Shown one piece after another: positions 37,181 to 45,594 of a stretch of 64,000 nt of DNA. The DNA lies in contig JAJPOQ010000013.1 of assembly GCA_021232515.1 (NCBI GenBank), forward strand, positions 1-64,000, given 5' to 3'. The stretch comes from Lentisphaeraceae bacterium. GTDB taxonomy: Bacteria > Verrucomicrobiota > Lentisphaeria > Lentisphaerales > Lentisphaeraceae. A program made the position numbers and the translations under genes. Positions within the stretch are counted from its first letter, which is position 1; each line of letters begins with the position of its first letter. The notes under the pieces were generated by a model. That model had not been told where the DNA came from, ran no database searches, and saw only the letters and a program-made list of their open reading frames with translations.

Positions 37181-37653
37181 TGCTTCAGTTAAATATCCAT
37201 CATATTCCTGAAAATGGTTTAGATATTGACACAACTATACCGCCAGAAACTTTAGAGTTGGCAAATGATAAGCGCATCAAAGATGTGACGCCACTCGTTT
37301 GTGAGTTCAAGGCCAGCATGGTAGATAAAGACTTGGTGGTAAGAGGTACAAGTACATTAGTAGTGAATTGCTCATGTGACCGTTGCCTTGAAGATATAGA
37401 AGAAGTCATCAGCTCAGACGATGTATGTATAGTAATTGAAAATACTCCTGAAATAGTTGACTTGACAAACGATATACGTGAAGATATACTACTCGCTTTT
37501 CCGCAGTTATTCCTATGTGATGCGGACTGTAAAGGCCTTTGTTTTAACTGTGGACAGAACCTAAACAAAGCTGAATGTCAGTGCGACTCTGAAAGTGAGT
37601 CCAGCTCCCCGTGGGGCACACTGGATAATATAAATTTTGATGACGAAAAATAA
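37180..37653 (+). CDS. YceD/DUF177 family protein
   Basis: This 157-residue protein carries the DUF177 features: VVNCSCDRCLEDIEE in the middle and a Cys-rich CDADCKGLCFNCGQNLN near the C-terminus, likely a zinc site. Homologues are almost always encoded just upstream of rpmF, as here (16-base gap), and are linked to 23S rRNA accumulation or ribosome assembly in bacteria and plastids. Start is the ATG overlapping the coaD stop. Confidence 0.85.
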   Translation: MLQLNIHHIPENGLDIDTTIPPETLELANDKRIKDVTPLVCEFKASMVDKDLVVRGTSTLVVNCSCDRCLEDIEEVISSDDVCIVIENTPEIVDLTNDIREDILLAFPQLFLCDADCKGLCFNCGQNLNKAECQCDSESESSSPWGTLDNINFDDEK

Positions 37654-37668
37654 GCTCAGGAGAGTGTC

Positions 37669-37854
37669 ATGGCACAGCCAAAAAGAAAGACTTCTAAAAT
37701 GAAAAAACGTCAGCGTAAAGCTTCAAACCGTTACGCTGGTATCCAAGTTGCAGTTTGTACTAACTGTGAAGCTCCATCACTACCACATCGCGCATGTGCT
37801 GAGTGTGGACACTACGGTGGCAAAGCAGTTCTTGAAGTAGCAGCTGCTGAGTAA
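37669..37854 (+). CDS. rpmF: 50S ribosomal protein L32
   Basis: The 61-residue basic protein begins AQPKRKTSKMKKRQRKA, standard for L32, and contains a CTNC...CAEC zinc ribbon. AGGAGAGTGTC is a good ribosome site. It joins yceD upstream and plsX five bases downstream, the classical yceD-rpmF-plsX-fab arrangement. Confidence 0.96.
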   Translation: MAQPKRKTSKMKKRQRKASNRYAGIQVAVCTNCEAPSLPHRACAECGHYGGKAVLEVAAAE

Positions 37855-37859
37855 ACCGA

Positions 37860-38870
37860 ATGATCATTGCCGTTGATGCAATGGGGGGCGACGACGCCCC
37901 TGACATAGTTATCGAAGGAGTAGCTCAGGCTCTATCTGAGTATAAATCTATCGACAAGACTATTCTTGTTGGAGATGAAGAGCAAATAAAAAAACTCCTT
38001 CCGGTACACAAGCTAGAAAATCACCCAAAGATAGAAATACATCATGCTTCTCAAGTTGTTGAGATGCACGAACCTTCTACTCTCGCCATTCGTGGCAAAA
38101 AAGACTCCTCTATTACCGTATGTACCAATCTTGCCAAAGAAGGTAAAGTTGATGCTGTTGTAAGCGCAGGTCACACCGGCGCAGCTGTTGCTGCTAGTGT
38201 TATCCGTATGCGTAACCTTGAAGGAGTTGAACGTCCCGGAATAGTTACTCCCTTCCCCACTCCTGATGGACAATTTGTACTTGTCGATGCTGGAGCGACT
38301 CCTGAGTGTACGCCAAACAACCTTATACAGTTTGCCCTTATGGGTAAAATCTATGCTGAAAAGATACTTAAAATCAGCAACCCTCGTATTGGCCTACTGA
38401 GTAATGGAGAGGAAGAGAGTAAAGGCAACGAACTAACCAAAAACACGTCAAAGCTTCTCAAGGAAGTTAAAAATATAAACTTCATCGGAAATATCGAAGG
38501 CAAAGAAATCTTCGATAATACAGTCGACGTGGTTGTTTGTGACGGATTTACAGGTAACGTAGTCCTCAAATTTGGCGAAGGGTTAGCAAAGGGGTTATTT
38601 AAAATCCTCAAAGAAAAACTAACATCGAATCCGAAACGAAAAGTCGGTGCACTGTTAGCAAAAAATGCTTTCCGCGAAGTCAAAAAAGTTAGTGACCATG
38701 CAGAATATGGTGGAGCTCCTCTTATGGGAGTAAACGGTGTCACTATCATTGGACATGGCAGTTCATGTCCCAGAGCAGTAAAAAATGCTCTTAGAGTTGC
38801 GACAGAATTTATTCAATTTGGTGTTAATGACGCCATAGTTGAGCGTATCAAGGAATATAAAGAACAATGA
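37860..38870 (+). CDS. plsX: Phosphate acyltransferase PlsX
   Basis: PlsX converts acyl-ACP to acyl-phosphate for phosphatidic acid synthesis. At 336 residues it shows IIAVDAMGGDDAPDIVIEG, the VSAGHTGAAVA block, RPGIVTPFPT and LLSNGEEESKGNEL, with the C-terminal GGAPLMGVNGVTIIGHGSS. Its TGA overlaps the fabH ATG (ATGA). A rare short distance to rpmF suggests shared regulation of ribosome and membrane synthesis. Confidence 0.95.
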   Translation: MIIAVDAMGGDDAPDIVIEGVAQALSEYKSIDKTILVGDEEQIKKLLPVHKLENHPKIEIHHASQVVEMHEPSTLAIRGKKDSSITVCTNLAKEGKVDAVVSAGHTGAAVAASVIRMRNLEGVERPGIVTPFPTPDGQFVLVDAGATPECTPNNLIQFALMGKIYAEKILKISNPRIGLLSNGEEESKGNELTKNTSKLLKEVKNINFIGNIEGKEIFDNTVDVVVCDGFTGNVVLKFGEGLAKGLFKILKEKLTSNPKRKVGALLAKNAFREVKKVSDHAEYGGAPLMGVNGVTIIGHGSSCPRAVKNALRVATEFIQFGVNDAIVERIKEYKEQ

Positions 38871-39856
38871 AGTTCCAAGGTGTTAAAATAGCTGGTACAG
38901 GCTCTTATGTACCAGAAAAAGTTCTCACAAATGACGACCTGTCTAAAATCGTCGATACATCCGACGAGTGGATCGTTACCAGAACTGGCATCAAAGAAAG
39001 ACACATCGCTGAAGACGACCAATTTACATCCGACCTTTCAAGTGAAGCTGCACTAAAAGCTATCGCTTCTGCAGGTATTACAGTCGAAGAACTCCAGCTT
39101 ATCATTGTTGCAACACTTACTCCTGATAAAACTTTCCCAAATACAGCAAGCTTAGTTCAAAAGAAAATTGGTGCAGTAAATGCAGCATGCTTCTCTCTTG
39201 AAGCTGGCTGTACAGGTTTCGTCTATGGCCTAGAAGTTGGAGCTGGTATGATTGGCTCTGGACTTTATAAGAACATCCTCGTTATAGGCGCTGAAAAACT
39301 TTCATCTGTAGTCGATTGGACTGACAGAACTACTTGTGTTCTTTTCGGCGATGGTGCCGGTGCTGCAGTACTTACTGCAACAGAAGTAGAAAACAACGCA
39401 TACCTCGGCAGTGACCTCGGATCAAGTGGAGAACAACACGATATACTTCACATACCTGCGGGTGGTTGCGCTATACCATTTTCACAAAAAGTTGTTGATG
39501 AAAAACTAAATACTCTTCAGATGAATGGCAAAGAAGTTTTCAAACATGCTGTAAAGGGCATGTCCAACTCTGCCACAAAAGCACTAGAAGAAGCAAACCT
39601 TACAGTCGACGACATCGATTGGGTTGTTGCCCACCAGGCAAACGTAAGAATTATCAACGCTGTTGGCCAAAAACTAAACGTACCTTCTGAGAAGGTCTAT
39701 ATAAACGTTGATCGTTTTGGTAACACATCTGCAGCCTCAGTCCCCATAGCATTTGATGAAATGATTCAAAAGGGACTTGTCAAAAGAGGTCAAAAAGTTT
39801 TATTTGTTGCATTCGGTGGTGGTCTCACCTGGGGTGCTAACATCATAGAATATTAA
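38867..39856 (+). CDS. fabH: 3-oxoacyl-ACP synthase III
   Basis: FabH starts fatty acid synthesis by condensing acetyl-CoA (or branched starter) with malonyl-ACP. The 329-residue thiolase-fold enzyme has Cys in LEAGCTGFVYGLE, His in VVAHQANVRII, and Asn in RFGNTSAASVPIA, completing the triad. The N-terminal GTGSYVPEKVLTN and WIVTRTGIKERHIA blocks are typical. It is translationally coupled to plsX. fabG follows after 21 bases, with no fabD in between. Confidence 0.95.
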   Translation: MKFQGVKIAGTGSYVPEKVLTNDDLSKIVDTSDEWIVTRTGIKERHIAEDDQFTSDLSSEAALKAIASAGITVEELQLIIVATLTPDKTFPNTASLVQKKIGAVNAACFSLEAGCTGFVYGLEVGAGMIGSGLYKNILVIGAEKLSSVVDWTDRTTCVLFGDGAGAAVLTATEVENNAYLGSDLGSSGEQHDILHIPAGGCAIPFSQKVVDEKLNTLQMNGKEVFKHAVKGMSNSATKALEEANLTVDDIDWVVAHQANVRIINAVGQKLNVPSEKVYINVDRFGNTSAASVPIAFDEMIQKGLVKRGQKVLFVAFGGGLTWGANIIEY

Positions 39857-39877
39857 AAAAATTCAGGATTAATACTC

Positions 39878-40618
39878 ATGAGATTTGAAGGTAAAGTTGT
39901 TGTCATAACTGGCGGCAATAGAGGTATAGGCTTGGGAATCACTAAAAGATTTCTTTCTGAAGGTGCTAAAGTAGCGGTAATCGGAACTCGTCCAGAGTCT
40001 GTCGATCCAGTTATCTCTGACCTTTCAAATACTGACAACGAGATCCGCGGATACGCTCTAAACGTTGCCGACCGAGAAAAGGTTGAAGAAACCTTTAAAA
40101 AGATCGCCGAAGACTTCGGAACAATTGACGTACTAGTCAACAATGCCGGCATAACTCGCGACACACTTCTCATGAGAATGAAAGAAGATGACTGGGATGC
40201 AGTCATCGACATAAATTTAAAAGGTGCTTTTAACTGCTTAAAAGCAGTGACAAGACCGATGATGAAAGCCAGAAAAGGCAGAATTATCAACATATCTTCT
40301 GTAGTGGGCTTGACCGGCAATGCTGGACAGGCAAATTACTCAGCTTCAAAAGCAGGTCTTTTTGGTTTGACTAAGTCAGCCGCAAAAGAACTTGCTGCCA
40401 GAAACATAACGGTTAATGCGATTGCTCCCGGATATATAGCAACCGAAATGACCGATGCCGTTTCTGATGAAGCCAGAGATGCATTTTTACGCAACATTCC
40501 TCTCGCTCGTCCTGGACAAGCTGACGAAGTAGCTGCAGCAATTGCATTTTTAGCCTCAGATGACGCCGCTTACATCACAGGTCAAACTGTGAATGTAGAT
40601 GGTGGTCTGGTAATGTAA
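39878..40618 (+). CDS. fabG: 3-oxoacyl-ACP reductase
   Basis: FabG is an NADPH-dependent short-chain dehydrogenase of the elongation cycle. Visible are the TGGNRGIGLGI cofactor loop, the NNAGITRD block, catalytic Ser in NISSVVG, YSASKAG with Tyr and Lys, and the PGYIATEM C-terminal motif. At 246 residues it is typical. Its position between fabH and acpP supports the fatty acid role over other SDR functions. Confidence 0.95.
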   Translation: MRFEGKVVVITGGNRGIGLGITKRFLSEGAKVAVIGTRPESVDPVISDLSNTDNEIRGYALNVADREKVEETFKKIAEDFGTIDVLVNNAGITRDTLLMRMKEDDWDAVIDINLKGAFNCLKAVTRPMMKARKGRIINISSVVGLTGNAGQANYSASKAGLFGLTKSAAKELAARNITVNAIAPGYIATEMTDAVSDEARDAFLRNIPLARPGQADEVAAAIAFLASDDAAYITGQTVNVDGGLVM

Positions 40619-40692
40619 GTATCAGTTTGCAATTTATTGAATGCGAGACAAATTACTCGCTGAAACATTTTTAAAATTTAGAGGAGAAACTT

Positions 40693-40929
40693 ATGTCTTC
40701 TGTTCAGGACAAAGTAGTAGAAATAATTGTAGAGCAGCTCAACGTTAACGCTGAGCAATGTGTACCTGAAGCAAAATTCATCGAGGATCTCGGTGCTGAT
40801 TCACTAGACACAGTAGAGCTAGTAATGAAGCTCGAAGAAGAGTTTGGCATTGATATTCCAGACGAAGACAGCGAAAAAATCCTTACTGTCGGTGATGCTT
40901 CTAAGTACATCGATGAAAACGGTAAGTAA
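40693..40929 (+). CDS. acpP: Acyl carrier protein
   Basis: The 78-residue acidic protein has the phosphopantetheine attachment Ser in [15 protein letters not shown], at about residue 38. AGAGGAGAAACTT is a strong ribosome site, as expected for one of the most abundant proteins. It lies between fabG and fabF, each with its own gap (74 and 31 bases). Confidence 0.97.
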   Translation: MSSVQDKVVEIIVEQLNVNAEQCVPEAKFIEDLGADSLDTVELVMKLEEEFGIDIPDEDSEKILTVGDASKYIDENGK

Positions 40930-40960
40930 TCTGTCGATAAGATTTTAATACGGATAGGAC

Positions 40961-42205
40961 ATGGGACTAAATAAAAGAGTTGTTATTACCGGCGTTGGAG
41001 TCATCGCAAGTAATGGTAACAGTGTTGACGAATTTTGGAATGCACTGCAAAACGGTGTTAGTGGTATCGGAAGAATTACTCATTTCGATCCAAGTGATTA
41101 TCGTTGCCAGATCGCTGGCGAAGTTAAGAACTTTGACGCTGCAGAGTATCTAGATCGAAAAGAAGCCAAAAGTATGGATCGCTTTTGTCACTTTGCTGTA
41201 AAGGCATCTGACGAAGCTGTTGAGATGGCAGGTTTATCTGCCGATGAGCAAGATCCTGAAAGAATTGGTGTTCTTATTGGTTCTGGTATCGGAGGCCTCC
41301 AAACTCTGGAGACTGAAGTAGCCAACCTCATCAACAAAGGTCCAAAACGTGTTTCTCCTATGCTGATCCCTAAAATGATCGGCGATATGAGTTCAGGTCT
41401 TGTTTCTATCCGTCATGGATTTAAAGGTCCAAACTATACTGCAGTCTCTGCTTGTGCTTCTGGCACACATGCTATCGGTGAAGCTTACTGGACAATTGTC
41501 CGCGGTGATGCTGACGTGATGGTTACGGGCGGGGCTGAAGCAGCTATAACTCCTGTTGGTATTGCCGGCTTTGCTTCAATGAGAGCGATGTCTACAAGCA
41601 ATAATAGTCCAACAACAGCAAGTAGACCATTTGACGCTGATCGTAACGGATTCGTTATGGCAGAAGGAAGTGGAATACTGATTCTTGAAAGTCTTGAGAG
41701 CGCTCAGGCTCGCGGAGCTAATATCATCGCCGAATTTATCGGTTACGGTGCTACTGCTGATGCAAGTCACATAACTGCTCCTGCCAGCGATGGTAATGGT
41801 GCGGCTAGAGCAATCGAAATGGCAATTAAGCATGCTGGAATTAGCAAGGATGAAGTGACGTACATAAATGCGCACGGTACTTCAACTCCGCTAAACGATA
41901 AGTTCGAAACCTTAGCTATCAAAAAAGTTTTTGGTGATCGTGCTTATAAGATTCCTGTTAGTAGTACAAAGTCTATGACTGGTCACTCGCTGGGTACAGC
42001 TGGTGCTTGGGAAACGATCGTATGTGCTCTTGCAGCGAAAAACAATGTCGTTCCACCGACAATCAACTATACGACTCCTGATCCAGAGTGTGATCTTGAC
42101 TACGTTCCAAATGAAGCTCGTGAAGTGGATATGAATGTAGCCTTGAACATAAATCTTGGTTTCGGCGGTCATAATGCAACTGGGTTAGTAAAGAAATTCA
42201 AATGA
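40961..42205 (+). CDS. fabF: 3-oxoacyl-ACP synthase II
   Basis: FabF elongates acyl-ACPs with malonyl-ACP. The 414-residue enzyme has the catalytic Cys in VSACASGTHAIGEAYW, His in NAHGTSTPLND and His in STKSMTGHSLGTAG, with GFGGHNATGL at the end. The RVVITGVGVIASNGN start is typical. Its TGA overlaps the ATG of a 54-residue lipoprotein gene by the ATGA arrangement. Confidence 0.96.
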   Translation: MGLNKRVVITGVGVIASNGNSVDEFWNALQNGVSGIGRITHFDPSDYRCQIAGEVKNFDAAEYLDRKEAKSMDRFCHFAVKASDEAVEMAGLSADEQDPERIGVLIGSGIGGLQTLETEVANLINKGPKRVSPMLIPKMIGDMSSGLVSIRHGFKGPNYTAVSACASGTHAIGEAYWTIVRGDADVMVTGGAEAAITPVGIAGFASMRAMSTSNNSPTTASRPFDADRNGFVMAEGSGILILESLESAQARGANIIAEFIGYGATADASHITAPASDGNGAARAIEMAIKHAGISKDEVTYINAHGTSTPLNDKFETLAIKKVFGDRAYKIPVSSTKSMTGHSLGTAGAWETIVCALAAKNNVVPPTINYTTPDPECDLDYVPNEAREVDMNVALNINLGFGGHNATGLVKKFK

Positions 42206-42366
42206 AGAAAATATTCATAGTTCTTTTCTTGGCGTGCACAGCTTTGACTTCGTGTACTTCTACGCAAATTCAATCGCAAGAAATGCCTCCTATGGAACAA
42301 GAATGGGCTAATACCCTACTTCATTGGTATCCTGATTGGACCGCACCGGTTATTATCCACAAGTAA
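42202..42366 (+). CDS. Tiny predicted lipoprotein (54 residues)
   Basis: A short frame starts at an ATG overlapping the fabF stop (ATGA). It encodes a basic start (MKKIFIV), a hydrophobic core and lipobox ALTSC with Cys at residue 18. The mature peptide of 37 residues is Gln/Pro/Trp-rich (EWANTLLHWYPDW). The lipoprotein signal and ATGA coupling make it a real gene in my view, although it is shorter than most annotation cut-offs. I know no family for it. It ends 34 bases before ybeY. Confidence 0.65.
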   Translation: MKKIFIVLFLACTALTSCTSTQIQSQEMPPMEQEWANTLLHWYPDWTAPVIIHK

Positions 42367-42370
42367 TAAT

Positions 42371-42400
42371 ACGAGGTTTGAAAGCACATAGCTTTCACCA
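42371..42400 (+). promoter_or_regulatory. Hairpin between ribosome site and start codon of ybeY
   Basis: GAGG at 42373-42376 is the only ribosome-site match before ybeY but is 24 bases from its ATG. Between them is a perfect 7-bp hairpin, TGAAAGC (42379-42385) with GCTTTCA (42391-42397) and a 5-base loop. Folding it leaves 2 + 3 unpaired bases between GAGG and ATG, the normal spacing. A structure-bridged ribosome site is inferred. Confidence 0.45.
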
Positions 42401-42889
42401 ATGAATATCTGTTTCGCTAAAAAGACTGACAAATACTCTTTAAAAAATGAAGAGTTGCTTGTTAACTGTATTGAGAAGATTGCTGAAATAAGCGGTCTCT
42501 CTAAGCTATTGCCTTGTTCAAACCTTACTCTACCTGTCATTCTTCTTGATGATGAAGAGATAACTGCCATCAATGAGCAGTACCTCAACCACGAAGGTCC
42601 GACGGATGTTATCAGCTTTGACTACGTTGAAGACTTCGACGAAGAAATAGATGGTGACGACGAATTTACAATTGGTGAACTTTACATCTCTCTTGAAACT
42701 GCCGAAAGGCAAGGAAAAGAGTTTGGTAAGTCTCTAAATGATGAACTCCTTCTATATATCGCTCATGGCATACTACACATCTGTGGTTTTGACGATCACT
42801 GTGATGAAGACATCGCTGAAATGAGGAAAGCTGAGGCGAGCGCTCTAGCTGAACTTGAAAAACAACTCGGCAAAGTAGAGGTTATTTAG
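42401..42889 (+). CDS. ybeY: Endoribonuclease YbeY
   Basis: YbeY is a metal-dependent RNase needed for 16S rRNA 3'-end maturation and ribosome quality control. The 162-residue protein has the HGPTDVISF-like block (NHEGPTDVISF near residue 72), the GELYIS segment and the metal motif HGILHICGFDDH (122-133). The third His is one residue further than in the common HGxLHLxGYDH form. Length is normal. The stop overlaps the GTG of the next gene (TAGTG). Confidence 0.9.
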   Translation: MNICFAKKTDKYSLKNEELLVNCIEKIAEISGLSKLLPCSNLTLPVILLDDEEITAINEQYLNHEGPTDVISFDYVEDFDEEIDGDDEFTIGELYISLETAERQGKEFGKSLNDELLLYIAHGILHICGFDDHCDEDIAEMRKAEASALAELEKQLGKVEVI

Positions 42890-44184
42890 TGGCACAACTC
42901 ATCATATATTCACTAGCCTTTATACTTGTTGCTATATGGCTCGAAGCTGCAAGAAGTGCCATAAACTCACTTTCTGGCGGCTATATCCGCTCACTTGAAG
43001 AAAGTAAGTCAATCAAAGCCGAAACTTGGCTTCGGGACAAAAAACCTTATTCTTTTGTATTGCGCTCGCTCAGCTTTATCATAACGATCGCCTTCTCATG
43101 TTTTATCTATCACATAAGCTTTGTCGATCCCATTTATATCTTTCCGCATAACGGACTGCAAGCAGTAAAACAAGTTATAGTCTTTATCCTATTTCACGCA
43201 CTATACCTCATCTCAAGAGAAACTGTCGGCGCCATATGGATAAGCTACTACAGGTACAGTTTACTTAAATTCTCTATCCCAATCATCAATATCCTCCGAG
43301 TCATTATGAAGCCATATGAGCTGATATTAATCAACTCGTTTGAAAAAGCCAAACTCAGAGATGAAGCAGACCAAACAGAACAAGATGTTTCGACCGAACA
43401 TGAAATACTTTCCCTAGTTGAAAATGACGTTAACATGGAACTTGAAGACGATGAACGCCGCATGATCAAAGGTGTTTTTGACCTCAATGATAAGATCGTC
43501 AAAGAAGCTATGACTCCAAGAACTGACGTTATCGGCATAAATATCGAAAAGTCAGCTGAAGAAGCCATACAGCTTTTAGAAGAAACTAACTTTAGCCGCA
43601 TGCCTGTCTATGAGGAAAACATGGATAACATAATCGGCATGATTTACTTTAAAGATTTCCTTAAAAGTAAGGACATAACCGAGAAGCCTCTCAAAGACTT
43701 CCTTCACAAGTGCATGCTTGTTCCCAAAACAACACCACTCGATGAACTTCTGGAAGAATTTAGAAGGACTCAACACCATATGGCAATCGTCCAAGATGAT
43801 TGGGGCGGCACTAGTGGTCTTATCACTATTGAAGATATCCTCGAAGAAATAGTCGGCGAGATATTTGACGAATATGATGAACTCGGATCTGAATGTGAAA
43901 TTTCCTGCTTAGGCAATGGAGAATATATTCTCGATGCGAAAGCAACTATTGATGACATCAATAAAGTCTTAATTGAAGACGATCCAGTCTTGCCTTTTGA
44001 CGAACACTTTGACACAATCGGCGGTTATATCTATAGGACTGTAAGTCGTATACCTGTACAAGGCGAAGCAATCGAGTTAGATAACTACATAGCTAAAGTT
44101 CTTGAAGCCGATGAACGCAGTATCTTAAGAGTCGCTCTTTCTAAGATCGAAAAAGAAGAAAACTTAGAAGACACAAAAAGCTAA
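42889..44184 (+). CDS. CorC/HlyC-type CBS-domain membrane protein
   Basis: This 431-residue protein resembles the TlyC/CorC family: about four N-terminal membrane segments (residues 1-145), an acidic linker, a CBS pair (about 200-325) beginning EAMTPRTDVIGI, and a C-terminal CorC_HlyC transporter-associated domain (about 335-420). The family is linked to magnesium/cobalt efflux or transport, sometimes mislabelled haemolysin. It starts with GTG at 42889 overlapping the ybeY stop, the common ybeY-corC pairing. It converges with the next gene, sharing the four bases CTAA for both stops. Confidence 0.88.
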   Translation: MAQLIIYSLAFILVAIWLEAARSAINSLSGGYIRSLEESKSIKAETWLRDKKPYSFVLRSLSFIITIAFSCFIYHISFVDPIYIFPHNGLQAVKQVIVFILFHALYLISRETVGAIWISYYRYSLLKFSIPIINILRVIMKPYELILINSFEKAKLRDEADQTEQDVSTEHEILSLVENDVNMELEDDERRMIKGVFDLNDKIVKEAMTPRTDVIGINIEKSAEEAIQLLEETNFSRMPVYEENMDNIIGMIYFKDFLKSKDITEKPLKDFLHKCMLVPKTTPLDELLEEFRRTQHHMAIVQDDWGGTSGLITIEDILEEIVGEIFDEYDELGSECEISCLGNGEYILDAKATIDDINKVLIEDDPVLPFDEHFDTIGGYIYRTVSRIPVQGEAIELDNYIAKVLEADERSILRVALSKIEKEENLEDTKS

Positions 44185-45047
44185 TCTCGCTTAACACTGT
44201 TTTGACTCAATTCCTTAAAGCGCTTACGGATTTTTTCTATAGAACCTATAGTTAAGAAAACATCGTAAGTAATGGTACTCCCTTTCACGATTGCCGACTT
44301 CATCGTTGGTGCAAAATAAGAACAATCGGCAGACTTTGAGCCAGTCTTATTCTTTACGATATACCTATAACAAGTAAGGTTTTTAGATGATGGGCTCAAA
44401 ACTCCAAGGCCAAACTTTTCATCATTCACATAAGCTGCCCAAGATTCTGTCATATTAAAACTCTTATTTGGCCAACCTGGAATCACTACATCTAACTCTT
44501 TATCTTTCCATGGTTTGTCACCAGAGTAAAACATCAATTTATTGTAACTTGAGTCGACAAAAACAGCCGGAACTTCATGAGTCTTTTCTGGATGTTTCTC
44601 GTCTCCATCATAGGTAAACTTATAACGAATATGGACTATGCGGCCTTTTAAAACTATCCACTGTTCCATAATTGAATCAGTTAGATCTTCTCCAGATGCC
44701 CAATGAACCGGAGTACTCTTCACATAAATGGCGTCAGCAGATTTCTTATACTCTAAAACTTTAGCTCCATCACCTTTATAGTGTCCTCCTTGAACAGGAT
44801 TCCACACCCAATGCTGATCCATCCACATGGTTCCATCTTTACGACCATAGTAAGACTGCTGAATGTACCTTCCTCGATCATAGTGATTTAAAAGGTTCTT
44901 TCCACCTAGGGTACTTAAGTAAAAGACACTTCCGCCTGAGGATAGATTTATGCCGAGTTTAAGTTTCCCATTCTCTATATAATGAAGCTTATCTTGAGCA
45001 AACAAAGAACCAAGTAGAGCGAAAAACAAAAACACAGAGTATTTCAT
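44181..45047 (-). CDS. Secreted protein of unknown function
   Basis: The 288-residue precursor has a signal peptide (MKYSVFLFFALLGSLFAQ) and is otherwise a soluble, beta-rich domain with many aromatic residues. Motifs visible are LSSGGSVFYLSTLGGKNLLNHYDRG, MDQHWVWNPVQGG, and TESWAAYVNDEKFGLGVLSP. They recall the sugar-mutarotase-like beta-sandwich families found in PVC bacteria, but I cannot assign one. The ATG at 45047 with GGGAG upstream is preferred over a GTG at 45062. Its ATG overlaps the stop of the MEKHLA-domain gene (ATGA). Confidence 0.75.
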   Translation of the reverse strand: MKYSVFLFFALLGSLFAQDKLHYIENGKLKLGINLSSGGSVFYLSTLGGKNLLNHYDRGRYIQQSYYGRKDGTMWMDQHWVWNPVQGGHYKGDGAKVLEYKKSADAIYVKSTPVHWASGEDLTDSIMEQWIVLKGRIVHIRYKFTYDGDEKHPEKTHEVPAVFVDSSYNKLMFYSGDKPWKDKELDVVIPGWPNKSFNMTESWAAYVNDEKFGLGVLSPSSKNLTCYRYIVKNKTGSKSADCSYFAPTMKSAIVKGSTITYDVFLTIGSIEKIRKRFKELSQNSVKRD

Positions 45048-45523
45048 TTCAAATACTCCCACTTCTCAAAAACGGCAGCTTGTCCAACTTTATCACCAGA
45101 CTCATCTAGTAAGTTAAAAATGATTACATCTTTTATAAAAAAACGCTTTCCATCACTAGAGGTACGAATTCCTTTATAACCTTTGAAATAACCTTTCTGC
45201 AAAGCCTCTTCTAGCATTTCTTGTCGTGAGCTTCGCTCATCTAATGCTGCTGAGTATTTCGAGTGTAAACCTATGAAGTCCTTCCATTCAATACGCCACA
45301 AATTTTGAGCAGCTAAGTTAACATAGGTAAATTTTGGGTCAAATGTTCCGTCATGGGAAAGAATTATTCTAGAAGATTTATATAACCCTTCTGCTGAACA
45401 ATCAACATCGAGATCCTCTCCTAGTAAAGTCTTATAGGAATTGGCAATAAGTGAGGACTGTGAAGTCACTTCATCATTTTTGGAAAGCTCTCCCCAAGGA
45501 GTCGGTGAAAAACTGCTACTCAA
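45044..45523 (-). CDS. MEKHLA-domain (PAS-like) protein
   Basis: The 159-residue protein matches the MEKHLA domain, a PAS-like sensory fold best known from plant homeobox proteins and widespread in bacteria as stand-alone proteins. Typical stretches are ILSHDGTFDPKFTYVNLAAQNLWRIEW, the SRQEMLEEALQKGYFKGYKGIRTSSDG block and VIIFNLLDESGDKVGQAAVF. No signal peptide is present, so it is cytoplasmic. No enzymatic residues are known for the family. It is coupled to the secreted unknown downstream and lies about 70 bases after the giant CxxCH gene. Confidence 0.85.
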   Translation of the reverse strand: MSSSFSPTPWGELSKNDEVTSQSSLIANSYKTLLGEDLDVDCSAEGLYKSSRIILSHDGTFDPKFTYVNLAAQNLWRIEWKDFIGLHSKYSAALDERSSRQEMLEEALQKGYFKGYKGIRTSSDGKRFFIKDVIIFNLLDESGDKVGQAAVFEKWEYLK

Positions 45524-45594
45524 ATCATTTCCTTTAGTCGATATACGCTAAATAAAACTAATTCAGGTTTCAATTATTTCACCTCGGGCAAAAA

